A stretch of DNA of 64,000 nucleotides from Maridesulfovibrio zosterae DSM 11974 (GTDB lineage Bacteria; Desulfobacterota; Desulfovibrionia; Desulfovibrionales; Desulfovibrionaceae). The stretch lies in the NCBI RefSeq assembly GCF_000425265.1, contig NZ_AUDC01000012.1:431080-495079 (forward strand). Direction: 5' to 3'. Position 1 is the stretch's first letter, and each line of letters begins with the position of its first letter. Below, in pieces: positions 1-10,034 of this stretch. A program made the translations under genes and the position numbers. The notes beneath the pieces are model-generated. The model was not told the DNA's origin and searched no databases. It saw nothing but the letters and a program-made list of their open reading frames with translations.

Positions 1-618
1 GTCTTTGACATGAGCAGCTACAGATGTTGTTGTGATTGGTCAATCAGTCAGCATGCTATTTTGATGCGATCATAAAATCATAGCAACCAAGACTAACAAA
101 ACTGGGAATGATTGATGCATTGCAACATTTCAAATGCAATCAACATCTTAGGTAATATCACCATAGTTGATTGCTCATTCAGCTTGAGGTGAGCAAATTC
201 TGTACCAGCATGTGAAAAAAGGAACATTTTGATAAAGTTTCAAATTTTTACATTACTGAAAATACTGGAAAAATGAGTGTTTAACCGCAATGATTAGTAA
301 TAAAATTAAAAAAAGTTATAAAATAACTTAGTTTAGACTTGTGCTTTTTTGCACATAATCCGAAAAAAAAGACTCCTAAAAATCAGACAAATTTATTACA
401 ACTGCTATTGAACGCAACAGTTACGCACTTTTCTAAGGTAAATTTCGTAATCTTTTTTTTAAGACACCGAAGGATTTTTATTAGAAAATGAGAATAATTA
501 TTTTAGATATACACAACCATTATTGTCACATAACCTAAGATAACTGGTATCTGATTGAAGATTGAGTAATACTTATTACACTTTGGAATAACCATACTAA
601 ACTAGGAGGATAAGATTT
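1..618. other. AT-rich intergenic region, no gene seen
   Basis: No convincing reading frame, RNA gene or terminator is visible before the first gene. The sequence is AT-rich with short homopolymer tracts. An AGGAGG ribosome-binding site lies at about 604-609, just before the first start codon. The left part may be the downstream flank of a gene outside the window. Confidence 0.5.
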
Positions 619-963
619 ATGTTTGCGGTAATATTTGAAGTAACACCAAAAGCAGAGGGGAAAGCAGAATATATAAAAATAGCCGGTCAGATCAGATCAT
701 TTCTTGAAAGCAGGGAAGGTTTTATTTCTATTGAACGCTTTCAAAGCCTTGCTGATGAGCGTAAAATGCTCAGTCTATCTTTTTGGGAGAATGAATCTGC
801 TATTGAAAAATGGCGTAACCTGCTTGAACACCGCAATGCGCAGCAAGCAGGCAAAGATAAACTTTTTGAATCTTACAGAATAAGAGTTGCCGAAGTAGTC
901 AGAGACTATACTGAAGAATCAAGAAAACAAACACCTGCTGATTCAGTTGCTGCTCTCTCCTAA
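619..963 (+). CDS. Antibiotic biosynthesis monooxygenase (ABM) family protein
   Basis: A 114-residue protein of the dimeric alpha/beta-barrel ABM fold. It opens with a beta-strand (FAVIFEVTPKAEG) and has the family's central pattern: a helix, then GFISIERFQS, then LSLSFWENESAIEKWR. The SFWE...W segment and the length match ABM/EthD-like proteins, which act as cofactor-free monooxygenases or heme-degrading enzymes. No pair of heme ligands is evident, so the substrate cannot be given. The start is supported by AGGAGG ten bases upstream. The gene stands alone: the next gene begins more than 450 bp downstream. The hydrophilic C-terminal tail after about residue 95 is outside the core fold. Confidence 0.8.
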   Translation: MFAVIFEVTPKAEGKAEYIKIAGQIRSFLESREGFISIERFQSLADERKMLSLSFWENESAIEKWRNLLEHRNAQQAGKDKLFESYRIRVAEVVRDYTEESRKQTPADSVAALS

Positions 964-1435
964 AAGCCGAGTTAACTACTTGACCTGAAATATACAACAC
1001 AAGCCCTCATCTTAATTATTTTCTGATCTGTAAAGTCATTACCGAAGAAACATTCGTCTATTTCGCTCTTTCACTATGATTACTTCAACAGCCTTAACTA
1101 ATTCTTAAGCTAATATATAGAACATCTGCGAAAATAAAACTGATATGAATCCATTCTTTTGTGAGTTTATAAGAAATTTATAATTACTTTTTATAATTAT
1201 TTATTATATATTATCAAATTTTTTAAATTTTAATTTTAATTAACAATTTTGATTTTTTAATATTTTAATCAAATATAACAAGCTATTATCCAAGACAGTG
1301 ATTACTTGCAGCTATAACTATACCAATTTGATCCGTTGACAGTATAAACCTTTCTGATATCCACTACCAATATCAACTAGTCAACACTTGTTATTAAAAA
1401 ATCATGCATCATTTCAAAATGGGGAGAATTTGAAC
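964..1435. other. AT-rich intergenic region upstream of chemoreceptor
   Basis: About 470 bp with extremely AT-rich runs (1180-1275) and no gene. The only regulatory candidates are a TTGACA hexamer at 1336 and the ribosome-binding site at about 1421-1426 for the chemoreceptor. No clear terminator follows the ABM gene. Confidence 0.5.
1336..1363 (+). promoter_or_regulatory. Possible sigma-70 type promoter
   Basis: TTGACA at 1336-1341 is followed after 16 bases by TATCCA, a weak -10 hexamer, about 75 bp upstream of the chemoreceptor start. This is only a consensus resemblance in AT-rich DNA. Confidence 0.3.
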
Positions 1436-3871
1436 ATGCTAAAAAAATTTAGTGTAACAACTAAAATAGCAGGGGCTTTTGCTATTATACTTATATTTCT
1501 AGCCTTAACAGCCAGCCAAGGAGTATTTAAACTCGGTGAAAGTAAAGACGATTTTATAAATTACCGGGAGCTTGCCATTGAAACAAATCTAGCCGCAGAA
1601 ATTCAGGAGCATCTTTTACTGACAAGAATTAGTGCCATCAACTATATGAACGCTGCAACCCAGAAATCACAGGATGAATACACTCAAAATTTTAAAAAAC
1701 TACTGAACTTTGTTGAACAGGCACATGAAAAAATAACAAACACAGTAAGAGCTTCCTTTATTATTGAAATCAAAAAAAATCTCTCCGTCTACAACAATAA
1801 TTTCAATAACTATATCAAACATAAAAATATTGAGGATGATTCGTTAGCCTTAGCCCAAAAAAATGGGGAACTTATTGTTCAAGGGTTAAAGACTCTTCTC
1901 GAAAGTGCGAACCAGCGTGAAGACAGTTTTATGACTGCAATGGTCGAGAAAAGTTTGGCAACACTTTACAAAGCCAGACTGCACAATGCTTATTTTATAT
2001 ACAACACTAAGGATGAAAAAGATGCTAACAACAGCCTAAAAGAGTTCAGTTCTTTTAAAAAGGACCTGCGCGATATCCAAAATATTCTCTATGCTCCCTC
2101 TGATCTTGGTTTAATCAATGAAATGGGTGAAAACATCGAAAAGTATATTTCCAGTACGAGGATGTTTGTTAAACAAACTGTTGCCATGGCGAAAATACAG
2201 CAAGAGATGGCAGCTAGCGGCCCAATAATTGCCAAACTGATAGATAAATTCAAAACGTCAGTAGTGAATGAGCAGGAAGGGCTTGGCAAACATATGCATA
2301 CCTCCATCTCCTCAGCAATAACAACGATGACTACAAGTTCAATCATAATTTTTATTGTTGGAATGCTGCTTTCATTCTTTATATCCCGAAGCATCACTGT
2401 GCCACTCAAAAAGGCAAGCATCTTTGTAAAAGATCTGGCCAACGGCAATTTGGATAGTAAAATTGACGTAGACCAAAGGGATGAAGTAGGCCGCATATGT
2501 GATGATGTCGCCCTTGTAGGAAACACCTTGCGAGAGGTTATTTCTGAAATCGAGACTGCTATTGATGATATCGAAATAGGCAAGATTGACAGTAAGGCTG
2601 ACCGTAAAGATTTTAAAGGAAGTTTTGCAGAACTTATTGACCGCACGAACCTTGCTACAGGAGTTCTCAAATCTTTTATCAATGAAGTTCCCATGCCAAT
2701 CATAACGATAGATACCAACATGGCTATCCTTTTTATAAACAAAGCAGGGACAAAATTATTGGGAAAAAGTTTTAAAGATGTACAAGGAAATAAATGCTCA
2801 AAAATGATTAATACCCCTGATTGTGAAACGCCTAATTGCGCTTGCTATAAATCAATGAAGTCATCTCAAATCGAAAATGGGACAACAAGTGTACGCCTAC
2901 CTGATTCAGAGCTAAACATCGACTATATTGGTATTCCCATTAGTAAAGACGGTAAAGTAGTGGGAGCAATGGAAGTAATCATCGACCAGACAGGTGTTCG
3001 TTCTGCGCAAAAACGTATGCAGGATGTTGCACAGCGAACACAACTTATTTCTGAGCAGTTATCATCTGCAAGTGAAGAAATGGCTGCGCAAATAGAGCAG
3101 ATCAGCAAAGGCTCAGAAATACAGAGAGAACGCATAGTAGAAACAGCTACAGCCATGGACCAGATGAACAGTACCATTATGGAGGTTGCACAAAATGCTT
3201 CCAGTGCTTCTTCCAATAGCCTCGAAGCCAAGAGTCAAGCTGAAGAAGGAGCAGCCCGCGTTACAAAATCAGTAAAATCTATCACTGAAATCCACTCTAT
3301 TGCAGAGGATCTTCGCGAAAACATGCAGTCACTGGGTCAAAAAACGGAGTCAATAAGTACTGTCATGGATGTAATTTCTGACATTGCTGACCAGACAAAC
3401 CTACTGGCATTAAATGCAGCAATTGAAGCAGCACGGGCAGGAGAAGCTGGACGGGGATTCGCTGTTGTTGCTGATGAAGTCCGCAAACTTGCAGAAAAAA
3501 CTATGACAGCCACTCAAGAAGTTGGCGAGAGCATAAAGAATATTCAAACTTCAGTGCGTATGAATATGCAGGAAGTTGAAAACGCTGTCGGCGCAGTGCA
3601 GGATACCACCGACCTCGCAAGACAGTCTGGTGAATCACTTGAATCAATTGTAAAAATGGTTGAAACCAGTGCAAATCAAGTGGAAAGCATAGCTACAGCT
3701 TCAGAAGAACAATCCAGTGCATCTGAAGAAATAAACGGAGCCATCAGTGAAATAAATCTCGTTGCCAGAGAAACTACTGAAGGTATTCAACAATCCGCCA
3801 AAGCAATTCAGGAACTTTCAGTAATGTCCAATGATCTCAGTAAACTTATCCGAGAATTGCGTAACAACTAA
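1436..3871 (+). CDS. Methyl-accepting chemotaxis protein with PAS domain
   Basis: An 811-residue transmembrane chemoreceptor. Order: TM1 (about 9-30), an extracytoplasmic helical sensor of about 265 residues with the layout of a helical bimodular (HBM) domain, TM2 (about 297-320), HAMP, a PAS domain (about 415-525), then the cytoplasmic signalling coiled coil. The hairpin tip that contacts CheA/CheW is clear ([20 protein letters not shown], about 655-674). The PAS domain carries a cysteine cluster ([17 protein letters not shown]). The ATG at 1436 is preferred over a TTG 48 bp upstream because GGGGAG lies eight bases before it and the protein then starts with a normal TM1. The ligand is unknown. 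A strong terminator follows and no other che genes are adjacent. Confidence 0.92.
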   Translation: MLKKFSVTTKIAGAFAIILIFLALTASQGVFKLGESKDDFINYRELAIETNLAAEIQEHLLLTRISAINYMNAATQKSQDEYTQNFKKLLNFVEQAHEKITNTVRASFIIEIKKNLSVYNNNFNNYIKHKNIEDDSLALAQKNGELIVQGLKTLLESANQREDSFMTAMVEKSLATLYKARLHNAYFIYNTKDEKDANNSLKEFSSFKKDLRDIQNILYAPSDLGLINEMGENIEKYISSTRMFVKQTVAMAKIQQEMAASGPIIAKLIDKFKTSVVNEQEGLGKHMHTSISSAITTMTTSSIIIFIVGMLLSFFISRSITVPLKKASIFVKDLANGNLDSKIDVDQRDEVGRICDDVALVGNTLREVISEIETAIDDIEIGKIDSKADRKDFKGSFAELIDRTNLATGVLKSFINEVPMPIITIDTNMAILFINKAGTKLLGKSFKDVQGNKCSKMINTPDCETPNCACYKSMKSSQIENGTTSVRLPDSELNIDYIGIPISKDGKVVGAMEVIIDQTGVRSAQKRMQDVAQRTQLISEQLSSASEEMAAQIEQISKGSEIQRERIVETATAMDQMNSTIMEVAQNASSASSNSLEAKSQAEEGAARVTKSVKSITEIHSIAEDLRENMQSLGQKTESISTVMDVISDIADQTNLLALNAAIEAARAGEAGRGFAVVADEVRKLAEKTMTATQEVGESIKNIQTSVRMNMQEVENAVGAVQDTTDLARQSGESLESIVKMVETSANQVESIATASEEQSSASEEINGAISEINLVARETTEGIQQSAKAIQELSVMSNDLSKLIRELRNN

Positions 3872-3897
3872 TTACACCATTTATTTTAAACAAAAAA

Positions 3898-3937
3898 ATC
3901 CCGGTACTTCTTAGCAGAAGTTGCCGGGATTTTTTTG
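3898..3937 (+). terminator. Rho-independent terminator after chemoreceptor
   Basis: The stem CCCGGTACTTCT / AGAAGTTGCCGGG with a four-base loop and one mismatch is followed by a run of seven T. It lies about 25 bp after the stop codon. Confidence 0.85.
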
Positions 3938-3940
3938 TTT

Positions 3941-4312
3941 TAACGATAATTTATATGTATATTTCATATTAAAAAAGATTCATAATATCATTACTATATA
4001 TAGCACACTCAAAAGACACTACTTTAATAATCAATCTGTCAATCAAAATACCTATAACTATTTAAATAGACATTATAATTTATAAACCCGCATAGTAAAA
4101 AAATTATTATCTTAACAATACATACTTGATATTCACATACTAAAACATAAACATCGCTTTTTAGACCTTTTAATTGACTGCTACGTCGACTTATGCAAGA
4201 TATAATACATAATTGCATTATTCATTTTTTTTTATATATGAACACACGAACTTTAAGGCTTTCGGCTAGGGAATAGAGAACTGTGATCAACTGATTTTAC
4301 AATGGAGAGAAT
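3941..4312. other. AT-rich intergenic region before anion transporter
   Basis: No gene is seen. A perfect TATAAT hexamer occurs at 4201-4206, but the nearest TTGACT lies 21 bp upstream, which is too far for a standard promoter, so no promoter is called. A GGAGAG ribosome-binding site sits at 4304-4309. Confidence 0.4.
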
Positions 4313-5716
4313 GTGGACAAACTGCTGAAATTTTCGCCTGTCATCGTTGCGCTAGCTATGGCTTTAATTCCGACACCACAAGGTCTTCAACCAGATGCAT
4401 GGTACTTTCTCTGCATTTTTGTAGGAGTTGTGATCGGGCTTATTGTAGAACCTGTTCCCGCCGCACTTGTAGGCTTACTTGGAGTGGCAGTTATTGCTAT
4501 CCTAGGACTGGTTGACCCAAGTGCAAAAGCCAGTCGCAGCTGGGCCTTATCCGGCTTCTCAAATGGAGTCATATGGCTTATATTTGCAGCGTTCATGTTT
4601 GCGCTTGGATATCAAAAAACAGGGCTGGGACGCAGAATAAGCCTTATTCTGATTAGATATCTTGGAAAGAATACACTTGGACTTGGTTATGCTATTGCTT
4701 TTTCAGATGCAATAATCTCTCCTTTCATGCCGTCCAACACAGCTCGCAGTGCAGGAACTATTTATCCAATTGCCAGTAACATCCCCCCCATGTTTGATTC
4801 ATATTCTGACAAAAACCCACGCAAAATTGGTTCATATCTGACATGGGTTGCTTTTTCCGCTACTTGTGTGACCAGCTCCATGTTTTTAACAGCACTTGCA
4901 CCAAATCTTCTTGCTGTTGACCTGATCAATCAGAGTACAGGTATCACTATCCAATGGGGACAGTGGGCTAAAGCCATGATTCCTGTCATGCTTCCTCTCT
5001 TTCTGCTTTCCCCGTGGCTGGCTTACATTGTTTATCCACCAACACAGAAACATTCTCCTGAAGCTCCGGCATGGGCAAAAGCAGAACTTGAAAAAATGGG
5101 TAAAGTTTCAAAGAAAGAACTGATGATGCTCGGTTATGCAATTATGGCCCTTGTTTTCTGGATTTTTGGAAAGGAATTCGGTGTAGACAGTACTGTAGCT
5201 GCAATTTTTGTTCTATCACTTATGATACTTACGAATATAATATCGTGGGAGGATGTAATAACGAATAAGGGTGCATGGAATGTTCTGGTCTGGTTTGCCA
5301 CTTTGGTAGCCATGGCAAGCGGACTCAAAAAGACCGGTGTGCTTAAATGGATAGGTGATCTTGTCTCTGTTTACCTGCAAGGCATGCCTCCACTAACCGT
5401 GGCCATCATGCTTGTATTGCTATTCTTTGTTCTTCATTACTTTTTTGCCAGCACTACGGCTCATACAACAGCGCTCATGCCTCTGTTTCTTGCCATTGCA
5501 ATTCCACTGGTTCCTGCTGAAATGATGCCTAGACTGGCCCTCATGCTCGCCGCCTCTCTTGGCGTTATGGGAATTATTACCCCGTACGCAACTGGCCCGG
5601 CTCCTATATGGTACGGGTCAGGATTTATCAGTCAAGCCAGGTGGTGGGCTCTCGGTGCAATTTTTGGAAGTATATACCTTGCAGCAATGATTGTTGCGAC
5701 GATAATATATATCTAA
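4313..5716 (+). CDS. DASS/SLC13-family divalent anion:sodium symporter
   Basis: A 467-residue polytopic membrane protein of the divalent anion:sodium symporter family (CitT/TtdT/SodiT-like), which imports or exchanges C4-dicarboxylates, 2-oxoglutarate, citrate or tartrate. Family marks are a Ser-Asn-Thr signature in the first half (SPFMPSNTARSAGTIYP, about 138-154) and the repeat-related second-half segment FASTTAHTTALMPLF, typical of the substrate/sodium sites. About 11-12 hydrophobic segments fill the length, which is normal for the family. The start is GTG at 4313, four bases after GGAGAG; the overlapping ATG at 4311 is out of frame. It stands alone with its own terminator, so the substrate cannot be read from context. 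Dicarboxylate uptake would suit a sulfate reducer (inference). Confidence 0.88.
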   Translation: MDKLLKFSPVIVALAMALIPTPQGLQPDAWYFLCIFVGVVIGLIVEPVPAALVGLLGVAVIAILGLVDPSAKASRSWALSGFSNGVIWLIFAAFMFALGYQKTGLGRRISLILIRYLGKNTLGLGYAIAFSDAIISPFMPSNTARSAGTIYPIASNIPPMFDSYSDKNPRKIGSYLTWVAFSATCVTSSMFLTALAPNLLAVDLINQSTGITIQWGQWAKAMIPVMLPLFLLSPWLAYIVYPPTQKHSPEAPAWAKAELEKMGKVSKKELMMLGYAIMALVFWIFGKEFGVDSTVAAIFVLSLMILTNIISWEDVITNKGAWNVLVWFATLVAMASGLKKTGVLKWIGDLVSVYLQGMPPLTVAIMLVLLFFVLHYFFASTTAHTTALMPLFLAIAIPLVPAEMMPRLALMLAASLGVMGIITPYATGPAPIWYGSGFISQARWWALGAIFGSIYLAAMIVATIIYI

Positions 5717-5734
5717 CTGTTTATTTAAATTATA

Positions 5735-5772
5735 GAAAAGAGGAGTTGTTGATACATGCTGCTCCTCTTTTC
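5735..5772 (+). terminator. Terminator after DASS transporter
   Basis: Inverted repeat GAAAAGAGGAG / CTCCTCTTTTC with a 16-base loop, ending in TTTTC, 19 bp after the stop codon. Confidence 0.7.
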
Positions 5773-5891
5773 ATCCTTCATACTCCACAATATTATTTTT
5801 TTATTCAAATACATTTAATATAGCCCCAAAGATTGATACAATAATAGATTATACATATGGTAACATGAGCAGAAGCGTGGAGAATTTAGCT

Positions 5892-7436
5892 ATGAAAAAG
5901 TTTTTAATATCAATGATCATGGTGATGCTGACGGCCAGCTTTGTATGGGCAGGAAATTATCAGATTGTTGATACGGGACAAAAAGCGTGCTTTGACAATC
6001 GTAAACAAATAAAATGTCCAGATAAGGGCGATGACTACTTTGGTCAGGATGCACAATACCAAGGAAACCAACCCAAATATATCGATAACGGAGATGGAAC
6101 CATCACCGACAAAGTGACTGGACTTATGTGGGTAAAAGCACGTGGACCGCAACTTTCCTGGCAATCAGCCATTGATGGAGCAAAGAAATGCAGGATCGGT
6201 GGATATGAAGACTGGAGAGCTCCGACAATCAAAGAGCTATACTCACTCATTGACTTTAATGGCTGGGTGCAAGGTTCAAAATTATCTTCCACCCCATTTA
6301 TTGATACTAAGTATTTTACCTTCGCATATGGTGACACAAAATCTGGTCGACGCATTATCGACTGCCAGGACTGGTCCTCTACTGTATACGTAAGTAAAAC
6401 AATGAATGATAACCCAACTGCTTTTGGAGTTAATTTTGCCGATGGACGAATCAAAGGTTACGGGAAAAACTATCGCAGATCACAAGGCAAAAAATATATC
6501 CGCTATGTTCGCGGCAATCCAGACTATGGCAAAAACAGTTTTGTTGACCATAAGGATGGAACTATCGAAGACACTGCAACATCCCTAATCTGGCAGAAAA
6601 ATGATAGCGGCAAGAAACTTAACTGGGAAGAATCTCTGACTTATTGTGAATACCTTACTCTCGGTGGGCGCAATAACTGGAGACTGCCTAATGCAAAAGA
6701 ACTGCAATCAATCGTAGACTACTCACGCAGCCCGGCAACAACTGGTTCAGCAGCAATTGATCCTGTTTTTTCAGTGACCGACAAAGAATCATACTACTAT
6801 ACCTCCACAACCCATATGGACGGTCCAACTCCATCTCATGCAGCTTATGTAGCTTTTGGACGTGCCATGGGCTACTTCGCTCCGCCACGCAGTAATAATA
6901 AAAGATGGATGGATGTCCATGGTGCAGGAGCACAGCGAAGTGATCCTAAGTCAGGAGATCCTGACAGCTTTCCACAGGGTCGTGGACCGCAGGGAGATGA
7001 TATACGTATCTACAATTATGCACGCTGTGTTTCAGGAGGTAATGTCACACCACATACTCCGTCATACAATAAAATTAAAACATGGCAAGGAGCAATGCCT
7101 GGAGGATCAGGAGCGCGTGCAGGCAACAGAAATGAAATGCAAGGTTACCGAATGCACCAAAACCAAAACCGCCCATCATATAATCAGCAGCAAAATACTT
7201 TCATAGACCAAAATATGATGCAAAACGGAAGAGGAAAAGGACAAGGACAAGGGAACCTACAAGGCCCGCCTCCGGAAGCTTATACGGCGTGTGAAGGTCT
7301 TTCCAGCGGAGAAGACTGCACTGTCGAAACTCCGCGCGGAACACTAAGTGGCATATGCATGAAGCGCGGGGAACATTTTTTTTGCGTGCCAAAAGGACAT
7401 CGCAGAGGCAACATGGGATTTACAAATCCACAATAA
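5892..7436 (+). CDS. Secreted protein with two Lcl (DUF1566) domains
   Basis: A 514-residue exported protein. A 20-residue signal peptide (MKKFLISMIMVMLTASFVWA) is followed by two copies of the Lcl C-terminal/DUF1566 fold. Each carries the signature VTGLMWVK or ATSLIWQK, a LSWQSA or LNWEES segment, and WRAPTIKEL or WRLPNAKEL near residues 110 and 275, ending in cysteine-containing strands (IDCQDWSS; YNYARCVSG). A Gln/Asn/Gly-rich stretch (about 410-465) precedes a small cysteine-containing tail. Family members are bacterial surface or adhesin-like domains with poorly defined function. The ATG at 5892 is chosen over one 27 bp upstream because it begins the signal peptide and follows GTGGAG. 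It is monocistronic between two terminators. Confidence 0.85.
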   Translation: MKKFLISMIMVMLTASFVWAGNYQIVDTGQKACFDNRKQIKCPDKGDDYFGQDAQYQGNQPKYIDNGDGTITDKVTGLMWVKARGPQLSWQSAIDGAKKCRIGGYEDWRAPTIKELYSLIDFNGWVQGSKLSSTPFIDTKYFTFAYGDTKSGRRIIDCQDWSSTVYVSKTMNDNPTAFGVNFADGRIKGYGKNYRRSQGKKYIRYVRGNPDYGKNSFVDHKDGTIEDTATSLIWQKNDSGKKLNWEESLTYCEYLTLGGRNNWRLPNAKELQSIVDYSRSPATTGSAAIDPVFSVTDKESYYYTSTTHMDGPTPSHAAYVAFGRAMGYFAPPRSNNKRWMDVHGAGAQRSDPKSGDPDSFPQGRGPQGDDIRIYNYARCVSGGNVTPHTPSYNKIKTWQGAMPGGSGARAGNRNEMQGYRMHQNQNRPSYNQQQNTFIDQNMMQNGRGKGQGQGNLQGPPPEAYTACEGLSSGEDCTVETPRGTLSGICMKRGEHFFCVPKGHRRGNMGFTNPQ

Positions 7437-7460
7437 GAAAAGACTGTTTATCTAAAAAAG

Positions 7461-7496
7461 ATGCCGGTAGACAAAAACTCATCTCCGGCACCTTTT
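7461..7496. terminator. Bidirectional terminator between convergent genes
   Basis: An imperfect stem, GATGCCGGTAGA against TCTCCGGCACC, lies between the convergent Lcl gene and the Fe-S protein gene. A run of A on its left and of T on its right allows use in both directions. Confidence 0.7.
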
Positions 7497-7511
7497 CAAT
7501 TTATTTTGATA

Positions 7512-8363
7512 CTATTTAACTTTGGACACAGGATTCCTGCTTTCACACGGAACCTTGGTCTGACAAAGACCGCAGCTGTTTACCCGAACCCCAAGCTGCT
7601 CTTCTTCTACGTGAGCAGAAGTGATATTGCGGATGTAATCCTTACATTTAACCTTATCGTGCCCTGATTCGGTAATTGCTCCCGCTGGACAGCGTTGCAT
7701 ACACCCTCGGCATTTGCCCTTAGCATAAAACAGACACCATTCATTATACTCAGTATATGCGCGAGAAGTAGGATCATATTTTTTATGCACTATTACTGAC
7801 CCAACACGGATTGCCTTTCCCACAGAAGTAATCAAACCATCGGATAAACCGAACGTACCTAGACCGCTCACATACGCAGCATGCCGCTCAGACCAACGGG
7901 AAGCATAACCATATTTATCTGACACTGCTCGACTCCATTGCGGAAGAAGTACCGGTGCGCAAGCATATAATCCAGCATCTGCAAAATATTTAACAACATG
8001 CCTACGTAAATTTTCGTTCACCTTTTCACCGTAATAACGGGCCCGACTCCATTCAATACTAGGCATATCCATAGCCCTGCGATGCGATGCACGAGTGTGC
8101 TCAGTCTGTGGGAGCACCCATGCAATAACACTCAATTCATCAGCACGTACATCTGCTTCAGGAAATGCAACTTTAAAAGCATCCAAAGGTGTCCAATAGA
8201 AATCAGCCCCAATATCAACTTTAAGAAAATCAAATAAAGAATCTGCTGCAGATGAAAAACCAATCAGTGGTGTACCAAAAGCTGGAAGCTCAGATTCAGG
8301 CTCGATTGCATTGTTCTTTATATCAGCCATCCATGAGAGAATTTGAGATGTAATTCGGTTCAT
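7512..8363 (-). CDS. QueG-like iron-sulfur protein
   Basis: A 283-residue cytoplasmic protein resembling epoxyqueuosine reductase QueG and other B12/Fe-S reductases. The central RYYGEKVNENLRR, HAAYVSGLGTFGLSDGLIT and GSVIVHKK regions match the QueG catalytic core. The C-terminal third holds two cysteine clusters for [4Fe-4S] centres (CRGCMQRCPAGAI followed by a later C; CGLCQTKVPC). It is shorter than QueG (usually 350-380) and lacks the C-terminal HEAT-like part, so queuosine synthesis is not assured. It may be a related oxidoreductase often annotated only as 4Fe-4S protein. The next minus-strand gene upstream is separated by a terminator, so it is probably transcribed alone. Confidence 0.7.
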   Translation of the reverse strand: MNRITSQILSWMADIKNNAIEPESELPAFGTPLIGFSSAADSLFDFLKVDIGADFYWTPLDAFKVAFPEADVRADELSVIAWVLPQTEHTRASHRRAMDMPSIEWSRARYYGEKVNENLRRHVVKYFADAGLYACAPVLLPQWSRAVSDKYGYASRWSERHAAYVSGLGTFGLSDGLITSVGKAIRVGSVIVHKKYDPTSRAYTEYNEWCLFYAKGKCRGCMQRCPAGAITESGHDKVKCKDYIRNITSAHVEEEQLGVRVNSCGLCQTKVPCESRNPVSKVK

Positions 8364-8503
8364 AGTACCTCGCTGAATATAAATTTTCGTTTTTTAAAAT
8401 GATAATATTGATCAATTTATCAATAAAAAATTTTAATTTCAATCTACAGAAAGAACCTGACACGGTTAAATTTAAACTAGAATATATGTAGAAAAGAAAT
8501 CAA

Positions 8504-8532
8504 AAATGCCCTGCGAACACCAGTTCGCAGGG
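8504..8532 (-). terminator. Terminator of GltD-like gene
   Basis: A perfect stem CCCTGCGAAC / GTTCGCAGGG with a four-base loop. Read on the minus strand it is followed by CATTTTTG, and it lies about 115 bp after the stop of the flavoprotein gene. Confidence 0.8.
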
Positions 8533-8645
8533 CCAACATTATAAAAGAAAATTTTTCCAGTGCTAATCACCGAAAAGAATATTTTTTAAAAATAAAATAT
8601 AAAGTCATATTTCCTTATACAGTAACATTCTCAATAGAATTGGAC

Positions 8646-9875
8646 TTAATTCCCTTCTACATAATCAATAATCGCCTGTGCAGAACGCTTGGAAAGTCTT
8701 ACTGCTTCAGCAACTGTTTTTGCTCCGGTCACGACATCTCCAGATGCAAAAATACCATCACGGGTGGTACGCCCATCTTCGTCAGTTATTACCAGACCAG
8801 TTTTCCCAATCTCAATACCTGACAGATTATTACGCGGAGCCTGACTGGCAGCTATAAAAATGGAATCGGCCTCTATCAATCTATCTGAACCTTCAACTGT
8901 TACAAGCTTGGTATTACCGTTAGTATCAGTCTCTTTGGCTGTTCTTATGCAGACAAGTCCCTCATCTGAGATTTCAAGCGGAGACCAGTAGAATTCAAAT
9001 CTCACTCCATCAAGTCTGGCATATTCATATTCATACTTAGTGGCACTCATATCCTCTTCACCTCTACGGTAAAGGACTGTCACCTCGTCAGCTCCTTTGC
9101 GCAAAACTGTACGTGCTACATCCATGGCAACATTTCCAGCTCCGATAACAACTACTTTCTTTCCCAATTCATAGACATCAGGATTCTTTAAATAATTGAT
9201 AGCATAGTGAACATGTCCGAGAGTCTCACCTTTTAGACGCAACGGTTTTGGATTCCAGACTCCTGTACCAATAAAGATTGCTTTATAATTGTCCCGCAGC
9301 AAGTCATCTAAAGTTACAACAGGTCCAATCAGCATATTGGGGCGAATTTTTACCCCCAGTTGTAATAAGACACTGCGTAACCTTTCAAGAATATCTTTGG
9401 GTAGACGGAATTCTGGGATACCATATTGCAGTACTCCACCGATCTTCTCCTCGGATTCAAAGATTGTTACGTTATACCCTTTTAATGCGAGAATAAAAGC
9501 AACTGTGATACCCGCAGGACCTGAGCCTACTATAGCGATTTTAGATCCGTTACTTTCAGATTCTTCCCTTTCCGGATGAAACTGTGCAAGGTAATAGCGA
9601 GAAATATAATTTTCAATATCGCTGACCTGAACAGGAGAACTTTTGCGGCCGAGGATACAATGGCCTTCACAAAAATTTTCATGAGGGCAGATTAGCGAAC
9701 AAACAACTGAGAGCGGATTATTTTCAAACAGCAAAGCTCCAGCCTGTTGCATTTCCCCATCCAGCAAAAGCTCAATCATTTTATTAATCGGAGTTCCGAG
9801 CGGGCAACCTTTGCTGCAAAGCGGTTTTTTACATTGCAGACAGCGTGCAGCTTCTTCAAGAATGTGTCTTCCCAT
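8646..9875 (-). CDS. NAD(P)-dependent flavoprotein, glutamate-synthase small-chain (GltD) family
   Basis: A 409-residue protein of the GltD/NfnL/SudA family. These pass electrons between NAD(P)H and a partner through FAD and two [4Fe-4S] clusters. The N-terminus has the cysteine set CLQCKKPLCSKGC (C12, C15, C20, C24) and CSLICPHENFCEGHC. An FAD Rossmann motif (IVGSGPAGITVAF, about 113-126) and a second nucleotide motif (VVIGAGNVAMDVA) follow, ending with the FAD-contact segment IFASGDVVTGAKTVAEAVR. It is about 50 residues shorter than typical GltD. No large glutamate synthase chain is adjacent, so it is not called gltD. The next gene upstream on the strand is a sulfite reductase with its own terminator, so joint function is only possible. 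No clear ribosome-binding site is seen at this ATG. Confidence 0.85.
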   Translation of the reverse strand: MGRHILEEAARCLQCKKPLCSKGCPLGTPINKMIELLLDGEMQQAGALLFENNPLSVVCSLICPHENFCEGHCILGRKSSPVQVSDIENYISRYYLAQFHPEREESESNGSKIAIVGSGPAGITVAFILALKGYNVTIFESEEKIGGVLQYGIPEFRLPKDILERLRSVLLQLGVKIRPNMLIGPVVTLDDLLRDNYKAIFIGTGVWNPKPLRLKGETLGHVHYAINYLKNPDVYELGKKVVVIGAGNVAMDVARTVLRKGADEVTVLYRRGEEDMSATKYEYEYARLDGVRFEFYWSPLEISDEGLVCIRTAKETDTNGNTKLVTVEGSDRLIEADSIFIAASQAPRNNLSGIEIGKTGLVITDEDGRTTRDGIFASGDVVTGAKTVAEAVRLSKRSAQAIIDYVEGN

Positions 9876-9976
9876 AATGATAATGTGTGGTTGACTTTTT
9901 GAACCTTGGCTCAGTTCAAAAGTTGATTTATTTAAAAGAAGATTGGATTAAGAAGTAAGTGGAGATGTGCAAATAA

Positions 9977-10004
9977 CAGGGGTGAACAGTAAGGTCCACC
10001 CCTG
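9977..10004 (-). terminator. Terminator after small sulfite reductase
   Basis: The perfect stem CAGGGGTG / CACCCCTG encloses a 12-base loop, just downstream of the minus-strand sulfite reductase gene. The T content after it on the minus strand is only moderate (TTATTT). Confidence 0.6.
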
Positions 10005-10034
10005 ATTTATCTGATTTGATGAATATATGTTTTA

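Noticed and set aside
2089..2742. 217-codon open frame on the minus strand
   Set aside because: Antisense to the sensor and HAMP region of the chemoreceptor, which has full domain support.
4174..4206. Promoter TTGACT...TATAAT before the DASS transporter
   Set aside because: The spacing of 21 bp is outside the usual range.
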